This document shows positions 36,326-45,702 of a stretch of DNA of 64,000 nucleotides, piece by piece. The stretch comes from Granulicella tundricola MP5ACTX9. GTDB taxonomy: Bacteria; Acidobacteriota; Terriglobia; Terriglobales; Acidobacteriaceae. The position numbers and the translations under genes were made by a program. The DNA lies in assembly GCF_000178975.2 (NCBI RefSeq), contig NC_015057.1, positions 124,001 to 188,000 on the forward strand. Direction: 5' to 3'. The notes under the pieces are model-generated. The model saw only the letters and a program-made list of their open reading frames with translations, was not told the DNA's origin and ran no database searches. Position 1 is the first letter of the stretch. Each line of letters begins with the position of its first letter.

Positions 36326-38362
36326 GTGAAGAAATCGCCCCAGAGGCAGTCATCCAAACAGGCCGGCAACATGGATCTGTTGCAGACCGGGCTGGCGCAT
36401 CACCGCGCAGGTAGATTGTCCGACGCTTCGCACTGCTACACAGCTCTACTCCGTCTCAACCCTGCGCATGCCGACGCACTCAACCTTTCGGGCGTTCTTG
36501 CACGTCAACGTGGAGACCTGAGTGTCTCAGAACGATTCATCAAGAAAGCTATTCATCAAAGTCCGTCGGTCGCCACCTATCACCACCATCTGGCAAAGAC
36601 TCACACTCATCAAGGCAATACTCTCGAAGCAATCAAGGGCTATGAGCGTGCAATATCCCTCAATCCAGCCGATGCCGACTCCATTGAACTGCTCGCCAAA
36701 CTTCTACTGGCGAGCGGAACCAAAGACGAAGCTTTAAAGCTGTACCGCCAACTGCTGAGTCTTTGCCCCGACCGGCCTGATGTTTACTTCAATCTGGGCC
36801 ATCTGCTGGAGTTTGACGATGACAAAGATGCTTCCCTAAACATCTATCGTGAGGCCGCAAGACGTTTTCCCGACAATCCCGATGCTCACTTCAATCTTGC
36901 CAGGAAGCTAAAGGCTGAGGGACAGACACAGCAAGCGATCAACTCCTTCGAAAACGTGCTGCTTCTGAAACCCGACGACGCGGAGACGTTCAACTATCTC
37001 GGAACGCTCTTTCACCTTTTGGGAGAGACTGATAAGGCTAAAGAGTCCTATCTTCTGGCCATCAAACATAAGCCCGACTATCCTCTTGCGCTGTGCAATC
37101 TTGGTGCGTTGCTGATGGATTTTGGACAATGGCAGGTTGCAGAGATGATGCTCCGCAAAGCAATCGAGCTTGATCCTGATCTGCTCGCCGCTTACTGCAA
37201 TCTGGGAAGCGTGCTAGCACAGCAGGGAAACACAGTTGCGGCGATTGAAGCCCTCCGCCAGGTACTCCAGAGAGACCCTGCCCATGCAGAGGCACTCTGC
37301 ACGCTTGGCAATACTATGAATAACCTTGGCGATGAGGCCGGAGCGATGAAATGCTTCCACCTTGCGCTCAAAGCAAATCCCGGACACGCCTTAACCCGCT
37401 TCAACATGAGCACCCTTACGCTCGCCGCCGGCAATTTCGCGGAGGGATGGCCAGACTATGAACTTCGCTGGCAGGTCAGGGAGTCGAGTCGCAACGAGCG
37501 TCACCTCACCCAACCACGTTGGACAGGTGAAGATCTTCGTGGGTCCAGCATCTTCGTTTACGCGGAGCAGGGATTTGGCGACACGATCCAATTCTCTCGT
37601 TATGTGTTGCTACTGGTTGAACTTGGCGCGCAGGTCATTCTAGAGGTACAGCCCCAGTTGTTTCAGCTATTGGAGAATATTCATCCATCCGTTTTGGTTA
37701 TCACGAAGGATTCCCCGGCCGCATCAGAAACTAACTTCCACTGCCCGTTGCTCAGTTTGCCCTCCATCTTTGAAACCGATATCGAAAGCATTCCCGCCTG
37801 CATTCCGAATCTTCATACCGAGGTCGGTCACATGGCATGGCCTGAACATTTAGCCTCCAAGCGGCTACGTGTAGGGGTTGTTTGGGCGGGTAATCCTGAT
37901 CATATGCGTGACAGAATGCGCTCCATTCCGTTCAATCAGTTCAGTCACATTTTATCTGCCTCAGAGATAGCCTTCTATTCGCTACAAAAAGGACCAGCTG
38001 CGACGCAGTTTGCGACGGCGCAGCATGTTATCGACCTCGACGCGATCCTACTCGACTTCACTGATACAGCTACTGCAATTCTGAATATGGATCTTGTCAT
38101 CACCGTTGACACATCGGTCGCACATCTGGCAGGCGCCCTTGGGAAGCCGGTTTGGATCCTGCTGCACCACACCCCAGACTGGCGTTGGCTACGAGGACGA
38201 GTCGATACCCCTTGGTATCCAAGCGCTCGTTTGTTCAGGCAGACGGAGCCCGGGAAATGGGATGATGTTCTATCCGAAGTCGAGCGCGAATTAGATTGCC
38301 ATTCCAGAGCGTGGCAGAGCAACACGCATACAGGTATTCCTCTTGTTGAGCAGCTTGTATGA
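36326..38362 (+). CDS. TPR protein with C-terminal GT9/OGT-like glycosyltransferase domain
   Basis: The 678 residues hold about ten tetratricopeptide repeats (about 18-375; 'GYERAISLNPADADSIELLA', 'AHAEALCTLGNTMNNLGDE') and a C-terminal glycosyltransferase-B-like domain (about 385-650). The latter has 'GVVWAGNPDHMRDRMRSIP' and 'DLVITVDTSVAHLAGALGKP', the sugar-nucleotide-binding signature of family 9-like and O-GlcNAc-transferase-like bacterial proteins. There is no signal peptide. It probably glycosylates cytosolic proteins or surface subunits, with the TPRs selecting the acceptor. The second glycosyltransferase-like gene follows by 36 bases, so the two probably act on the same target. The 285-base gap upstream, shared with the divergent GH43 gene, shows nothing I can name. 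Confidence 0.85.
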   Translation: MKKSPQRQSSKQAGNMDLLQTGLAHHRAGRLSDASHCYTALLRLNPAHADALNLSGVLARQRGDLSVSERFIKKAIHQSPSVATYHHHLAKTHTHQGNTLEAIKGYERAISLNPADADSIELLAKLLLASGTKDEALKLYRQLLSLCPDRPDVYFNLGHLLEFDDDKDASLNIYREAARRFPDNPDAHFNLARKLKAEGQTQQAINSFENVLLLKPDDAETFNYLGTLFHLLGETDKAKESYLLAIKHKPDYPLALCNLGALLMDFGQWQVAEMMLRKAIELDPDLLAAYCNLGSVLAQQGNTVAAIEALRQVLQRDPAHAEALCTLGNTMNNLGDEAGAMKCFHLALKANPGHALTRFNMSTLTLAAGNFAEGWPDYELRWQVRESSRNERHLTQPRWTGEDLRGSSIFVYAEQGFGDTIQFSRYVLLLVELGAQVILEVQPQLFQLLENIHPSVLVITKDSPAASETNFHCPLLSLPSIFETDIESIPACIPNLHTEVGHMAWPEHLASKRLRVGVVWAGNPDHMRDRMRSIPFNQFSHILSASEIAFYSLQKGPAATQFATAQHVIDLDAILLDFTDTATAILNMDLVITVDTSVAHLAGALGKPVWILLHHTPDWRWLRGRVDTPWYPSARLFRQTEPGKWDDVLSEVERELDCHSRAWQSNTHTGIPLVEQLV

Positions 38363-38398
38363 CCTACCCTCTCCAGAAGAAATTCGGTACGGTGCGGC

Positions 38399-39646
38399 AT
38401 GGATAAAGTCCTGTTTCTCTCCGGCACGACGCGCGGCGGAACGCTGGAAGGTATCGGACGCGCCTTCGCTCCGGTTCTCAAAGAGCTGGATATGGAGCTC
38501 GTTGAGGTCAGCCTTCATCATCTCGACCCCCTGCTTCAACTGCTAAAAAGCGGAGCGCTCGAAAGATTCAAGTTCGTGCTCTCCTGCGTTGGGATGGGGA
38601 TGGATCTGACGACCAACCAGGGCGGAGCCGCGACCAACCTCTGGCAGGAGATCGGAGTTCCGTTCATCACGCTCCACGGCGACTCACCCGCCTATTTTTT
38701 CGATCGCCACGTCGTTCCGAGCAACAACTTTATCTCTCTCTACGCTTTTGCCGAGCATCGCGAATTGAGAGCGCGATTGCCATTTCGTAAAGGCCCAACC
38801 GGAATTTTGGCGCCCATCGTGCTCGACGAACTCCCCTTACAAAAACTCGATTTTGAGGCCAAGAGAAATGGACCGCTGCTCTTCCTCAAAAACGGCAAGA
38901 ACCCCAATGACATTCGGGATTCATGGACGGAGAGCCTCGATTTACCTCTCTTGCAATCGCTCTTGGAGCTCGCCGATGAGCTCGAAAACGATCTCGATGC
39001 ACCTCAGTCAAATCAGATCGACGATCTTGTCACCCGTTACTTTGAAGATCGTGGTTTTGATCTCTTGCAGATGGTCAAGCTGCGTCTGTTCTTCATCGCT
39101 CAGCTCGATGATTACCTGAGAGCCGTCAAGGCAACCAGGATGGTCTCCGCATTGATGGATCTTCCTGTTCAGATCCGCGGTAACAACTGGCACCACCTGG
39201 ACTTTACCGGTAAGAAGGCCACATATATCGACGACTGCAACTACGTCGATTCAATTGGCCTTATTCGTCAGTCGTTGGGTTTGATCGATATGTCGCCAAA
39301 CACTGCGTCCATGCCACATGACCGGGTTTTACGCGCGTACGGTGCCCATACGCTCTGCTTATGCAATGCTTCGCAGAGCTTTCTGGACCCGCTGCCTTTC
39401 AGTGACAAACTCACCTATAGCTTTGAGAAGGACCGGCTGTGCGATACCGTGAGCTCCATTCTCAGAAAGCCAGCGAGAATTATTGAGATGGGGATTACGG
39501 TCGCAGAGACGTTCCGCCGTCTGCACCCGCCGGAGGATTCGTTTAAGGCGATGATACAATATGCCAGCTTTGCGAGATTGGATCAGTCACGCGAACGTGT
39601 TCCTGGGCTACAGGATTTCTTTGTGTGGCCTCCACGGACCCTTTGA
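38399..39646 (+). CDS. Putative glycosyltransferase (GT-B/CgeB-like), function unknown
   Basis: This 415-residue protein begins with a Rossmann-like strand ('MDKVLFLSGTTRGGTLEGIG') and contains 'LHGDSPAYFFDRHVVPSN', a long helical middle, and late motifs 'GNNWHHLDFTGKKATYID', 'SIGLIRQSLGLIDMSPN' and 'DRVLRAYGAHTLCLCNASQS'. The last part resembles the second half of CgeB/DUF3880-like glycosyltransferases, in which the monomer scans a nucleotide-sugar site. It lies 36 bases after the TPR-glycosyltransferase and is probably cotranscribed. Flagellin, pilin or polysaccharide glycosylation are possible roles, but no substrate gene is nearby. Family confidence is moderate. Confidence 0.6.
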   Translation: MDKVLFLSGTTRGGTLEGIGRAFAPVLKELDMELVEVSLHHLDPLLQLLKSGALERFKFVLSCVGMGMDLTTNQGGAATNLWQEIGVPFITLHGDSPAYFFDRHVVPSNNFISLYAFAEHRELRARLPFRKGPTGILAPIVLDELPLQKLDFEAKRNGPLLFLKNGKNPNDIRDSWTESLDLPLLQSLLELADELENDLDAPQSNQIDDLVTRYFEDRGFDLLQMVKLRLFFIAQLDDYLRAVKATRMVSALMDLPVQIRGNNWHHLDFTGKKATYIDDCNYVDSIGLIRQSLGLIDMSPNTASMPHDRVLRAYGAHTLCLCNASQSFLDPLPFSDKLTYSFEKDRLCDTVSSILRKPARIIEMGITVAETFRRLHPPEDSFKAMIQYASFARLDQSRERVPGLQDFFVWPPRTL

Positions 39647-40142
39647 AATGGCTTGTCCCGACATCTGTTCCACATTGCTAATTTTTGGCGCCAATCGCCG
39701 TTCTGGATGGCTTGGCCGTCCTTGCTTCAATGATCCTGTCTTTTGAGCACGCCAACTCCAGCAAGAATCACCGCCGCAATGCGCCCAATACTCGGTTGAG
39801 GTGTTCAAGAGGCACAAGAAGCGTCCCAGTAAACTTAAACCCGCGCGCAAAAAACTCAGTTCGTCGAACAAATATCGAAAGACCTAATAGCGGAGACCTA
39901 CGCTCCGGCTGTTTCAAGAAGCTCTCAGAGAAACGTAGCGAAGTAATACGTCGAGCTATTTTGCCGGAGCGTTTTGGTGGCACACTTGACCTCCTCCAGT
40001 TCCTCAGGGAGAGCCGGGTCGCTACCGGTCTGGCGTCGGAAAAGATTACAAACCTCATGTCCAGAGAATTCTAATAGCTTGACTGAATCGGGCGGGGGGA
40101 CGCGCAAGAGGTACCGCCTTGCAAACACCGTACAGTGCAGGT

Positions 40143-40265
40143 ATGGAAGCCAACAAGCGAGCCCTAGCAGCACTGTTGAGATGGCTGCAGGAGCAGGATC
40201 CCATGGCGCCACCCTCCGCATTTTTTTCGAGAAAATTCCGCATGTTTCGTCGCTGGAACAGATGA
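40143..40265 (+). CDS. Small open frame of 40 codons, doubtful
   Basis: ATG 40143 to TGA 40265 encodes a basic, helical peptide with 'EANKRALAALLRWLQEQD' near the start and 'SRKFRMFRRWNR' at the end. There is no clear ribosome binding site. The amphipathic, Arg/Trp-rich composition is unlike random sequence here, but with nothing else to support it this may be a remnant or chance. Confidence 0.2.
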   Translation: MEANKRALAALLRWLQEQDPMAPPSAFFSRKFRMFRRWNR

Positions 40266-41054
40266 TTCACATTGATTCAAACTTCGTCCCAGCCCTCAGA
40301 CGTGCGGCGCCGAACGGCTGAAAGGGAGGGTTTCCACGGGCGGTAATCAACTTCTCTGGTTGCGCAATCTCCCGTGCTTTCTCTTGCACCATCTTCCTCA
40401 ATAGATCACGTACTCCAGGTCGCTGCTTACCGAACATTGCATCTACTTTGAAAGGTAGTGCGTCTAGGTGTGAGAGCCGCAAGGCAATTCAGGCCCTAAT
40501 GAGCAGCGTGAAGATCACAACACGGCTGAAGTATACGAGGACGAACAGGTAAAAATGCGACAGCTCTAACGGTGGCGAGACGCGGACCATCTGCCCTCCT
40601 GGCTACCGTCCAGGCGCCGCAGCAATTTCCTCGGCCCACCTTCTTTAACGTGGTCGGCCTGCCGAACTATCTCCCGCTCCTGCTTGGTCGAAATTGCACT
40701 CCCGGACACGGCATCAGAGAAGTTCGCGGTGAGCTAACGCAACACATCAGCTCGGTCATCAGGGTCGGATCCGGCGTGGCTCTCCTGCTCCAGACAGGCA
40801 TTTATGGGAAACGATCGCCGCCTTTCCGAGTCATCGCGAAGAGATCTGACCGTCTGTTCCGTGCCGCCTAGTCGAGGGCGATTATCTTGGCTCTCGGTAA
40901 CGTCGTCGTAAAAGTCTTGGACATGGTGGGAAGGCGGAAGTCTGCTTTCGATCACTGGCGGCGAGGGACTGAGGAATGCGGGGACGGCTTGTCAGGAGAA
41001 TTCAACATCGCCTCGAACGCATGCGGAAACCATGAATCCCGTCAATGACGGTGC

Positions 41055-41070
41055 GTTTACTTTTGTAAAC
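41055..41070. repeat. Inverted repeat GTTTAC-TTTT-GTAAAC
   Basis: Six-base perfect arms surround a TTTT centre. A related tandem GTTTAC-AAAT-GTTTAC occurs about 60 bases downstream (near 41130-41145). Repeated half-sites of this kind suit a regulator-binding cluster, but no adjacent gene explains it. Confidence 0.35.
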
Positions 41071-41240
41071 ATAAGCAAGAATTTCCTTCATTTAACGATG
41101 TACCACGCCTAAAAGACGACGCCACGACAGTTTACAAATGTTTACGCACGGTTCAGCCAAGAATTATTTGCAAGCTAAGTACTAGTGCCATAAAGATATA
41201 AAGATATCAGTCGCGATGCAACATCACGGCAAACCCCTGG

Positions 41241-41278
41241 GGATGACGTGTCATCCTTATTCCGCTGCAAAGCAGCGG
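41241..41278 (+). terminator. Double hairpin with trailing T-rich tract
   Basis: GGATGAC-GT-GTCATCC (41241-41256) is followed at once by CCGCTGC-AAA-GCAGCGG (41262-41278) and then TACTTTTGTTTT. The second hairpin with its T-rich tail looks like an intrinsic terminator on the plus strand, although no plus-strand gene is recognised directly upstream. It may end a non-coding or lost transcript. Confidence 0.45.
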
Positions 41279-41650
41279 TACTTTTGTTTTATGATGCGAG
41301 CTCTCAGAGTGTCTGGAGACCTGCGTGATAGACGTAAAAGTCTAGGAGGACGGCGACAATGCTTTAGGACGTTGTCTGCGTTTCGTGCGAGCAGATTTCA
41401 GCATCCTGCTCCAGATCAGCGAGGTGACTCTCGCCCGACTTGGATGTCCTCCCTATGCAGCCTTGGCAACTCATCGGACGGCTTCAGCGAGGCAATCTCG
41501 GCGCAACAGAGTGGAGGCTTATGGGACGTGCGGAACAACGCGGCTACAGGCAGGAATCGTCCATTGCGATAGTAATACAAGGTGAGCATTGTTTTTTTAG
41601 AAGAGTCGGAAGCATATTAGAGCACTGCATAATCCGAGCATAAATTACGC

Positions 41651-43906
41651 TTAGGCACGCTTCCAGGTCGCGGCCGGGAGCAGATCCTCAATGCGAACGG
41701 GAAGTTCGCGGACGCGGACGCCGGTGGCGTGATAGACGGCCGAGGTGATGGCGGCGGCGATGCCGGCGAGGCCGATCTCGCCTACACCCCGCGCGCCGAG
41801 CGAGTTGAGGACGAGGTCCGGGTAGTCGAGGAAGGTGACGTCGATGGAGGGGACATCAGCGTTGGTGGCCATGATGTAGTCGGCGAGGTTGTTGTTGATG
41901 GGTGCGCCGAAGCGCGGGTCGTAGTTGGTTTCTTCAAAGAGCGCCATGCCGATGCCCATGACGACCGCGCCTTCAATCTGGTTGCGTGCGGGTTTGGGGT
42001 TGAGGATGTGCCCCGCATCGATGACGGTGACGACGCGCGAGACGCGCAGGCGAGCGATCTCCGGCTGCCAGGTAACCTCCGCAAACTGTGCGCCGAAAGA
42101 ATGGGTGGAGAACTTGCGCTTGGGATCGCCGAAGGTTCCTTCGCTCTTGCCGTCGCCTGCGGCTGCACGGATGTTGGCCTTGGTGAGGATATCGCCGAAG
42201 GGGATACCGGAGGCTGCGGGCTGGTCTTTCAAGTGGACCTTACCGTCTGTAAAGGCCAGATCAGCGGCTTTTTTTCCAGGGAAGCTGGCATTGGGCTCTG
42301 CAGTGGCAATGCCGAAGAGGGTCTGCTGGGCCTTCTGGATGGCATCTACGACTGCGGGAATGCAGGATGCGGTGGCCCACGAGCCGCCGGAGATGGCACC
42401 GGCGGGCAGGTTGGTATCGCCGAGCACAACCTCGGTGCGGTCATGGGGGATGCCGGTGTTCTCCCGGACGATATTGGCGAGCACAGTATAGGTACCGGTG
42501 CCGATGTCCTGGGTGGCGGTGGCGATGCGGGCGGTGCCGTCGTTACGCAGCTCAAAGCTGGCGGATGCGCCCATGCGCTCTGCGATCCAGCTACAACCGG
42601 CGACGCCCCAGCCGAGAGTGAGGCCGTCCTTCTTCATGGAGCCTACGCCGGGAGTGCGGTTAGCCCAGCCGAACTTGTCCGCGCCGGTCTTCAGGCACTC
42701 GATGAAGTGGCGCGAGGAGAAGGGCATGTTGAGGCCTTCGTCCTTCTCCGGCTCATTGAGCAGACGGAGCGCGATGGGGTCCATCTTAAGCGCGACGGCG
42801 AGTTCATCGACTGCGGACTCCAGGGCGAAGAGACCAGGGACTGCGCCGGGCCCGCGCATGGAGGTCGGCGTACCGACGTGGCGGCGTGCGAGGGCGGAGG
42901 TAGCGCGGAGGTTGGGAACGCTGTAGCTATAGGCCGTCGCTTCACTGCATCCTTCCGAGTAGTCGTCCAGGATGGAGGTGTGGTTGAGCGAGTCATGCAT
43001 CACCGCCAGCAGCTTGCCTTGCGGAGTCGCGGCGAGGCGCACGCGCTGCTGGGTCTGAGGGCGATGACCTACGTTCTGGAACATCATGTCGCGTGTGACG
43101 ACGAGCTTGACCGGGCGCTTGAGATCGCGTGAGGCAGAGGCCGCGATAAGCGCGTGGGGCCACGGCCAGAGCTTACCGCCAAAGCCTGAGCCGAGGAAGC
43201 GCGAGATAACGCGCACGTTCTCCTGCGGGACGCCGAGCATCTGCGCCATGACATTCTGGTGGTTGACGACAGCCTGCGAGGTCTCGTAAAGGGTGAAGGC
43301 CTGGCCGTCCCAATCGGCTACGCTGGCGTGGAGTTCGATTGGGTTGTGGGTCTCGGTGGGGGTGACGTAGGTCTGGTCGACCTTGACTGGGGCTGAGGCG
43401 AAGGCTGCGTCGGGGTCGCCGCGATGAGAGTCTACCTTGGGCGCTTCCGTGGAGGTAAGGTAAGTGCTGACGTCCGGCGCGCTACTGCTATAGGTGACCT
43501 TGACGGCGTTGGCGGCGGCGATGGCCTGCTCATAGGTGAGAGCGACGACGGCTGCGACATACTGGCCGTAGTAACGGACTACCTCATCTTCAAACGGCGG
43601 GCGCTTCTCATCGATGACGCCGGAGAAGCCCTGCGGCGGGCCGGAACGGAAGAGCGAGCCGATATTGCCGTGGTGATAGATAGCTTTGACGCCAGGCATG
43701 GCTTTGGCGCTGGTCAGATCAAGCGCGGTGATCTTACCGTTGGCGATGGTGGCGCAGACGGGCACGGCATAAAGCATGCCGGGGAGATTGTGGTCTGACG
43801 CGTACATCGCGGAGCCCGTGACCTTGACGGGCCCATCGATGCGCGGCTGCTTGCCATTGGGGTTGATGGACATCTGCGGCGGAAGCGTGGGGGATGCGAG
43901 TGGCAT
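41651..43906 (-). CDS. paoC: Periplasmic aldehyde oxidoreductase, molybdenum-binding subunit
   Basis: This 751-residue protein is the large subunit of a xanthine-oxidase-family enzyme close to E. coli PaoC (YagR). It binds the molybdenum cofactor and oxidises aldehydes to acids. The N-terminal domain begins 'RIDGPVKVTGSAMYASD'. Mo-site segments include 'GSGFGGKLWPWPHAL', 'MRGPGAVPGLFALE' and the base Glu710 in 'GVGEIGLAG'. Size and order fit the family. It ends the operon, 29 bases after the FAD subunit. No signal peptide is present; the complex is expected to ride out on the Tat signal of the small subunit. A cofactor-maturation gene (paoD) is not adjacent. Confidence 0.92.
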   Translation of the reverse strand: MPLASPTLPPQMSINPNGKQPRIDGPVKVTGSAMYASDHNLPGMLYAVPVCATIANGKITALDLTSAKAMPGVKAIYHHGNIGSLFRSGPPQGFSGVIDEKRPPFEDEVVRYYGQYVAAVVALTYEQAIAAANAVKVTYSSSAPDVSTYLTSTEAPKVDSHRGDPDAAFASAPVKVDQTYVTPTETHNPIELHASVADWDGQAFTLYETSQAVVNHQNVMAQMLGVPQENVRVISRFLGSGFGGKLWPWPHALIAASASRDLKRPVKLVVTRDMMFQNVGHRPQTQQRVRLAATPQGKLLAVMHDSLNHTSILDDYSEGCSEATAYSYSVPNLRATSALARRHVGTPTSMRGPGAVPGLFALESAVDELAVALKMDPIALRLLNEPEKDEGLNMPFSSRHFIECLKTGADKFGWANRTPGVGSMKKDGLTLGWGVAGCSWIAERMGASASFELRNDGTARIATATQDIGTGTYTVLANIVRENTGIPHDRTEVVLGDTNLPAGAISGGSWATASCIPAVVDAIQKAQQTLFGIATAEPNASFPGKKAADLAFTDGKVHLKDQPAASGIPFGDILTKANIRAAAGDGKSEGTFGDPKRKFSTHSFGAQFAEVTWQPEIARLRVSRVVTVIDAGHILNPKPARNQIEGAVVMGIGMALFEETNYDPRFGAPINNNLADYIMATNADVPSIDVTFLDYPDLVLNSLGARGVGEIGLAGIAAAITSAVYHATGVRVRELPVRIEDLLPAATWKRA

Positions 43907-43935
43907 GAGGAGATCTCCTGTGCGCGGTGGAGCAG

Positions 43936-44919
43936 TTACGCGGTTGCCGTAGCGAGAGTAAGGGCATGGGCGACGCAGCGCCGTGCGAGTTCTATCTTGA
44001 AACCGTTCTGGCTCTGCGGCTGTGCGGCGTGCAGAGCGGCCTCGGCGGCGCGATGGAAGACGGCCTCCGAGGCGGGCTGGCCGTGGAGCGCTTTTTCCGC
44101 TTCCAATGAGCGCCAGGGTTTCGTGCCCACCCCACCCATGGCTACTCGAGCAAAGGTGATCCGGCCACCGGTGGATTCGATGACGATGGCTGCCGAGGCC
44201 AGAGCGAACTCATAGGAGGCGCGGTCACGCAGCTTAAGATAAACCTGCTTTGCGCCTTTGCGCGGCGCGGGCAAAGTAATGTGGGTGATCAGGTCACCGG
44301 GGGTGAGGACTGTCTCACGCTCCGGCGTGGTGCCGGGGACGAGGAAGAAGTCCGCGATGGGAATGTCCCGCTCTCCCTTGGGTCCCTGGATGTGGATGAC
44401 GGCTTCCAGCGCGGTCAGGGCTACGTTCATGTCCGAGGGGTTGGTGGCGATGCAGTGCTTGCTGGTCCCCAGGATGGCGAGGGTGCGGTTGTCGCCTTCG
44501 ATGGCCGAGCAGCCGGAGCCAGGCTCCCGCTTGTTGCAGGGCATGGCGTCGTTGCGGAAGTAGGCGCAGCGTGTTCGCTGGAGGAGGTTGCCGCCGGTGG
44601 TGGCCATGTTGCGAAGCTGCGCGGAAGCTCCGGCAAGGAGCGCCTGCGAGAGGACCGGACAGTGCTCGACCACCAGTGGATGATGGGCGAGGTCCGAGTT
44701 GCGGACGAGTGCTCCGACGCGAAGACGTCCGTCCGGAAGGGTTTCAACCTTATCCAGCGGCAGGCGGTTGATATCGACGACACGGGTGGGGCGCTCGACA
44801 TCCAGCTTCATGAGATCGAGCAGCGTGGTGCCGCCGGCGACGAAGCGCGTGCCCTGCGCCTGGCCTAGCTGGACGGCCTGCGGAACATCATTGGCGCGTG
44901 TGAACTTGAAGGCTTCCAT
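43936..44919 (-). CDS. paoB: Periplasmic aldehyde oxidoreductase, FAD-binding subunit
   Basis: This 327-residue FAD subunit of the PaoABC type (YagS-like) passes electrons between the 2Fe-2S subunit and the acceptor. The FAD-binding part shows 'FVAGGTTLLDLMKLDVERP' and 'GASAQLRNMATTGGNLLQR'. An insertion carries Cys118, Cys128 and Cys137 ('CAYFRNDAMPCNKREPGSGC'), matching the extra 4Fe-4S cluster known in PaoB and the 4-hydroxybenzoyl-CoA reductase beta subunit. The C-terminal CO-dehydrogenase-flavoprotein domain follows. It lies between the other two subunit genes with short gaps, so the three should be one transcript. Confidence 0.92.
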   Translation of the reverse strand: MEAFKFTRANDVPQAVQLGQAQGTRFVAGGTTLLDLMKLDVERPTRVVDINRLPLDKVETLPDGRLRVGALVRNSDLAHHPLVVEHCPVLSQALLAGASAQLRNMATTGGNLLQRTRCAYFRNDAMPCNKREPGSGCSAIEGDNRTLAILGTSKHCIATNPSDMNVALTALEAVIHIQGPKGERDIPIADFFLVPGTTPERETVLTPGDLITHITLPAPRKGAKQVYLKLRDRASYEFALASAAIVIESTGGRITFARVAMGGVGTKPWRSLEAEKALHGQPASEAVFHRAAEAALHAAQPQSQNGFKIELARRCVAHALTLATATA

Positions 44920-44943
44920 GGGTGAGTTCCCTTCCCAGTGCGG

Positions 44944-45588
44944 TTATGCGCGCTGACGTACGTGCTGGATGGCGGCGACGATGTTGGGGTATGCGCCGCA
45001 GCGGCAGATATTGCCAGCCATGGCTTCCTTGACGTCCGCATCCGCAGGGCCGCACGGCTCCTTGAGCAGTGCGACGGCGGACATGATCTGGCCGGAGGTA
45101 CAGTAACCGCATTGATAGCCGTCATGCTCCACGAAGGCGGCCTGCATGGCGTGGAGGGCGTCGGGCTGGCCTAGGCCCTCGATGGTGGTGATCTGCTGGC
45201 CGTCATGCATCACGGCGAGGGTGAGGCAGGAATTGATGCGGCGGCCATCTACGTGGACGGTACAGGCACCGCATTGGCCATGGTCGCAGCCCTTCTTGGT
45301 GCCGGTGAGGCTGACGGTCTCGCGCAGGGCGTCAAGGAGGGTGGTGCGCGGGTCTAAGTTGAGGGCGTAGGACTTGCCGTTGATAGAGAGGGCGACGGGG
45401 ATTGCGCCTTCGATCGGCTCGGCTGCGTCCGTGGCGCGGGCGGGGGATGGGGCAGAGGATTGGGCAGCAGCGGCGAGCGGTGCCGTGGTGGCGGCCACAC
45501 CCGCTGCACCGATATGCGAGAGAAAAGACCGGCGGGTAACGCGGCCTGGTTCCTGATCCTGATCTGGCTTCTTGGGCGAGTCGCTCAT
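44944..45588 (-). CDS. paoA: Periplasmic aldehyde oxidoreductase, 2Fe-2S subunit with Tat signal
   Basis: This 214-residue small subunit has a twin-arginine signal at residues 17-40 ('VTRRSFLSHIGAAGVA'), which should carry the folded heterotrimer to the periplasm. The plant-type 2Fe-2S cluster uses Cys101, 106, 109 and 121 ('GCDHGQCGACT', 'CLTLAVMHDG'). The second cluster uses Cys160, 163, 195 and 197 ('CGYCTSGQ', 'NICRCGAYPN'). It is the first gene of the operon, 24 bases before the FAD subunit. The enzyme probably removes toxic aromatic or aliphatic aldehydes outside the cytoplasm. Confidence 0.93.
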   Translation of the reverse strand: MSDSPKKPDQDQEPGRVTRRSFLSHIGAAGVAATTAPLAAAAQSSAPSPARATDAAEPIEGAIPVALSINGKSYALNLDPRTTLLDALRETVSLTGTKKGCDHGQCGACTVHVDGRRINSCLTLAVMHDGQQITTIEGLGQPDALHAMQAAFVEHDGYQCGYCTSGQIMSAVALLKEPCGPADADVKEAMAGNICRCGAYPNIVAAIQHVRQRA

Positions 45589-45702
45589 CGATTCACTCCT
45601 CCGTCACATGCGTTGAATCGGAGCAGACCGGGGATTCGGGCTGCTCCTATATTTTAGCGCGCGGGAGTGAGCGAAGTTTCGGGACCTGATTAGTCCCCAA
45701 GG

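Larger units (their letters stand above)
39647..41650. other. Two-kilobase stretch without a convincing gene
   Basis: Reading frames here are short, lack good ribosome binding sites and show no domain. The GC content is lower and codon structure is absent. Several inverted repeats occur (41055-41070, 41241-41256, 41262-41278), plus the tandem 'AAAGATATAAAGATAT' near 41192. One small frame at 40143-40265 is listed separately. The stretch may be an eroded gene or island remnant, or a regulatory region ahead of a gene lost from the site. Confidence 0.45.

Noticed and set aside
39685-40074. Overlapping frames of 96-129 codons on both strands after the glycosyltransferase genes
   Set aside because: Arg/Ser-rich, no binding site or motif, and mutually overlapping; at best a degraded remnant.
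41729-43132. Long plus-strand frame (467 codons) opposite the molybdenum subunit gene
   Set aside because: It is a composition artefact: the minus-strand gene has clear family motifs, while this frame gives a Gly/Asp/Val-rich sequence with no domain.
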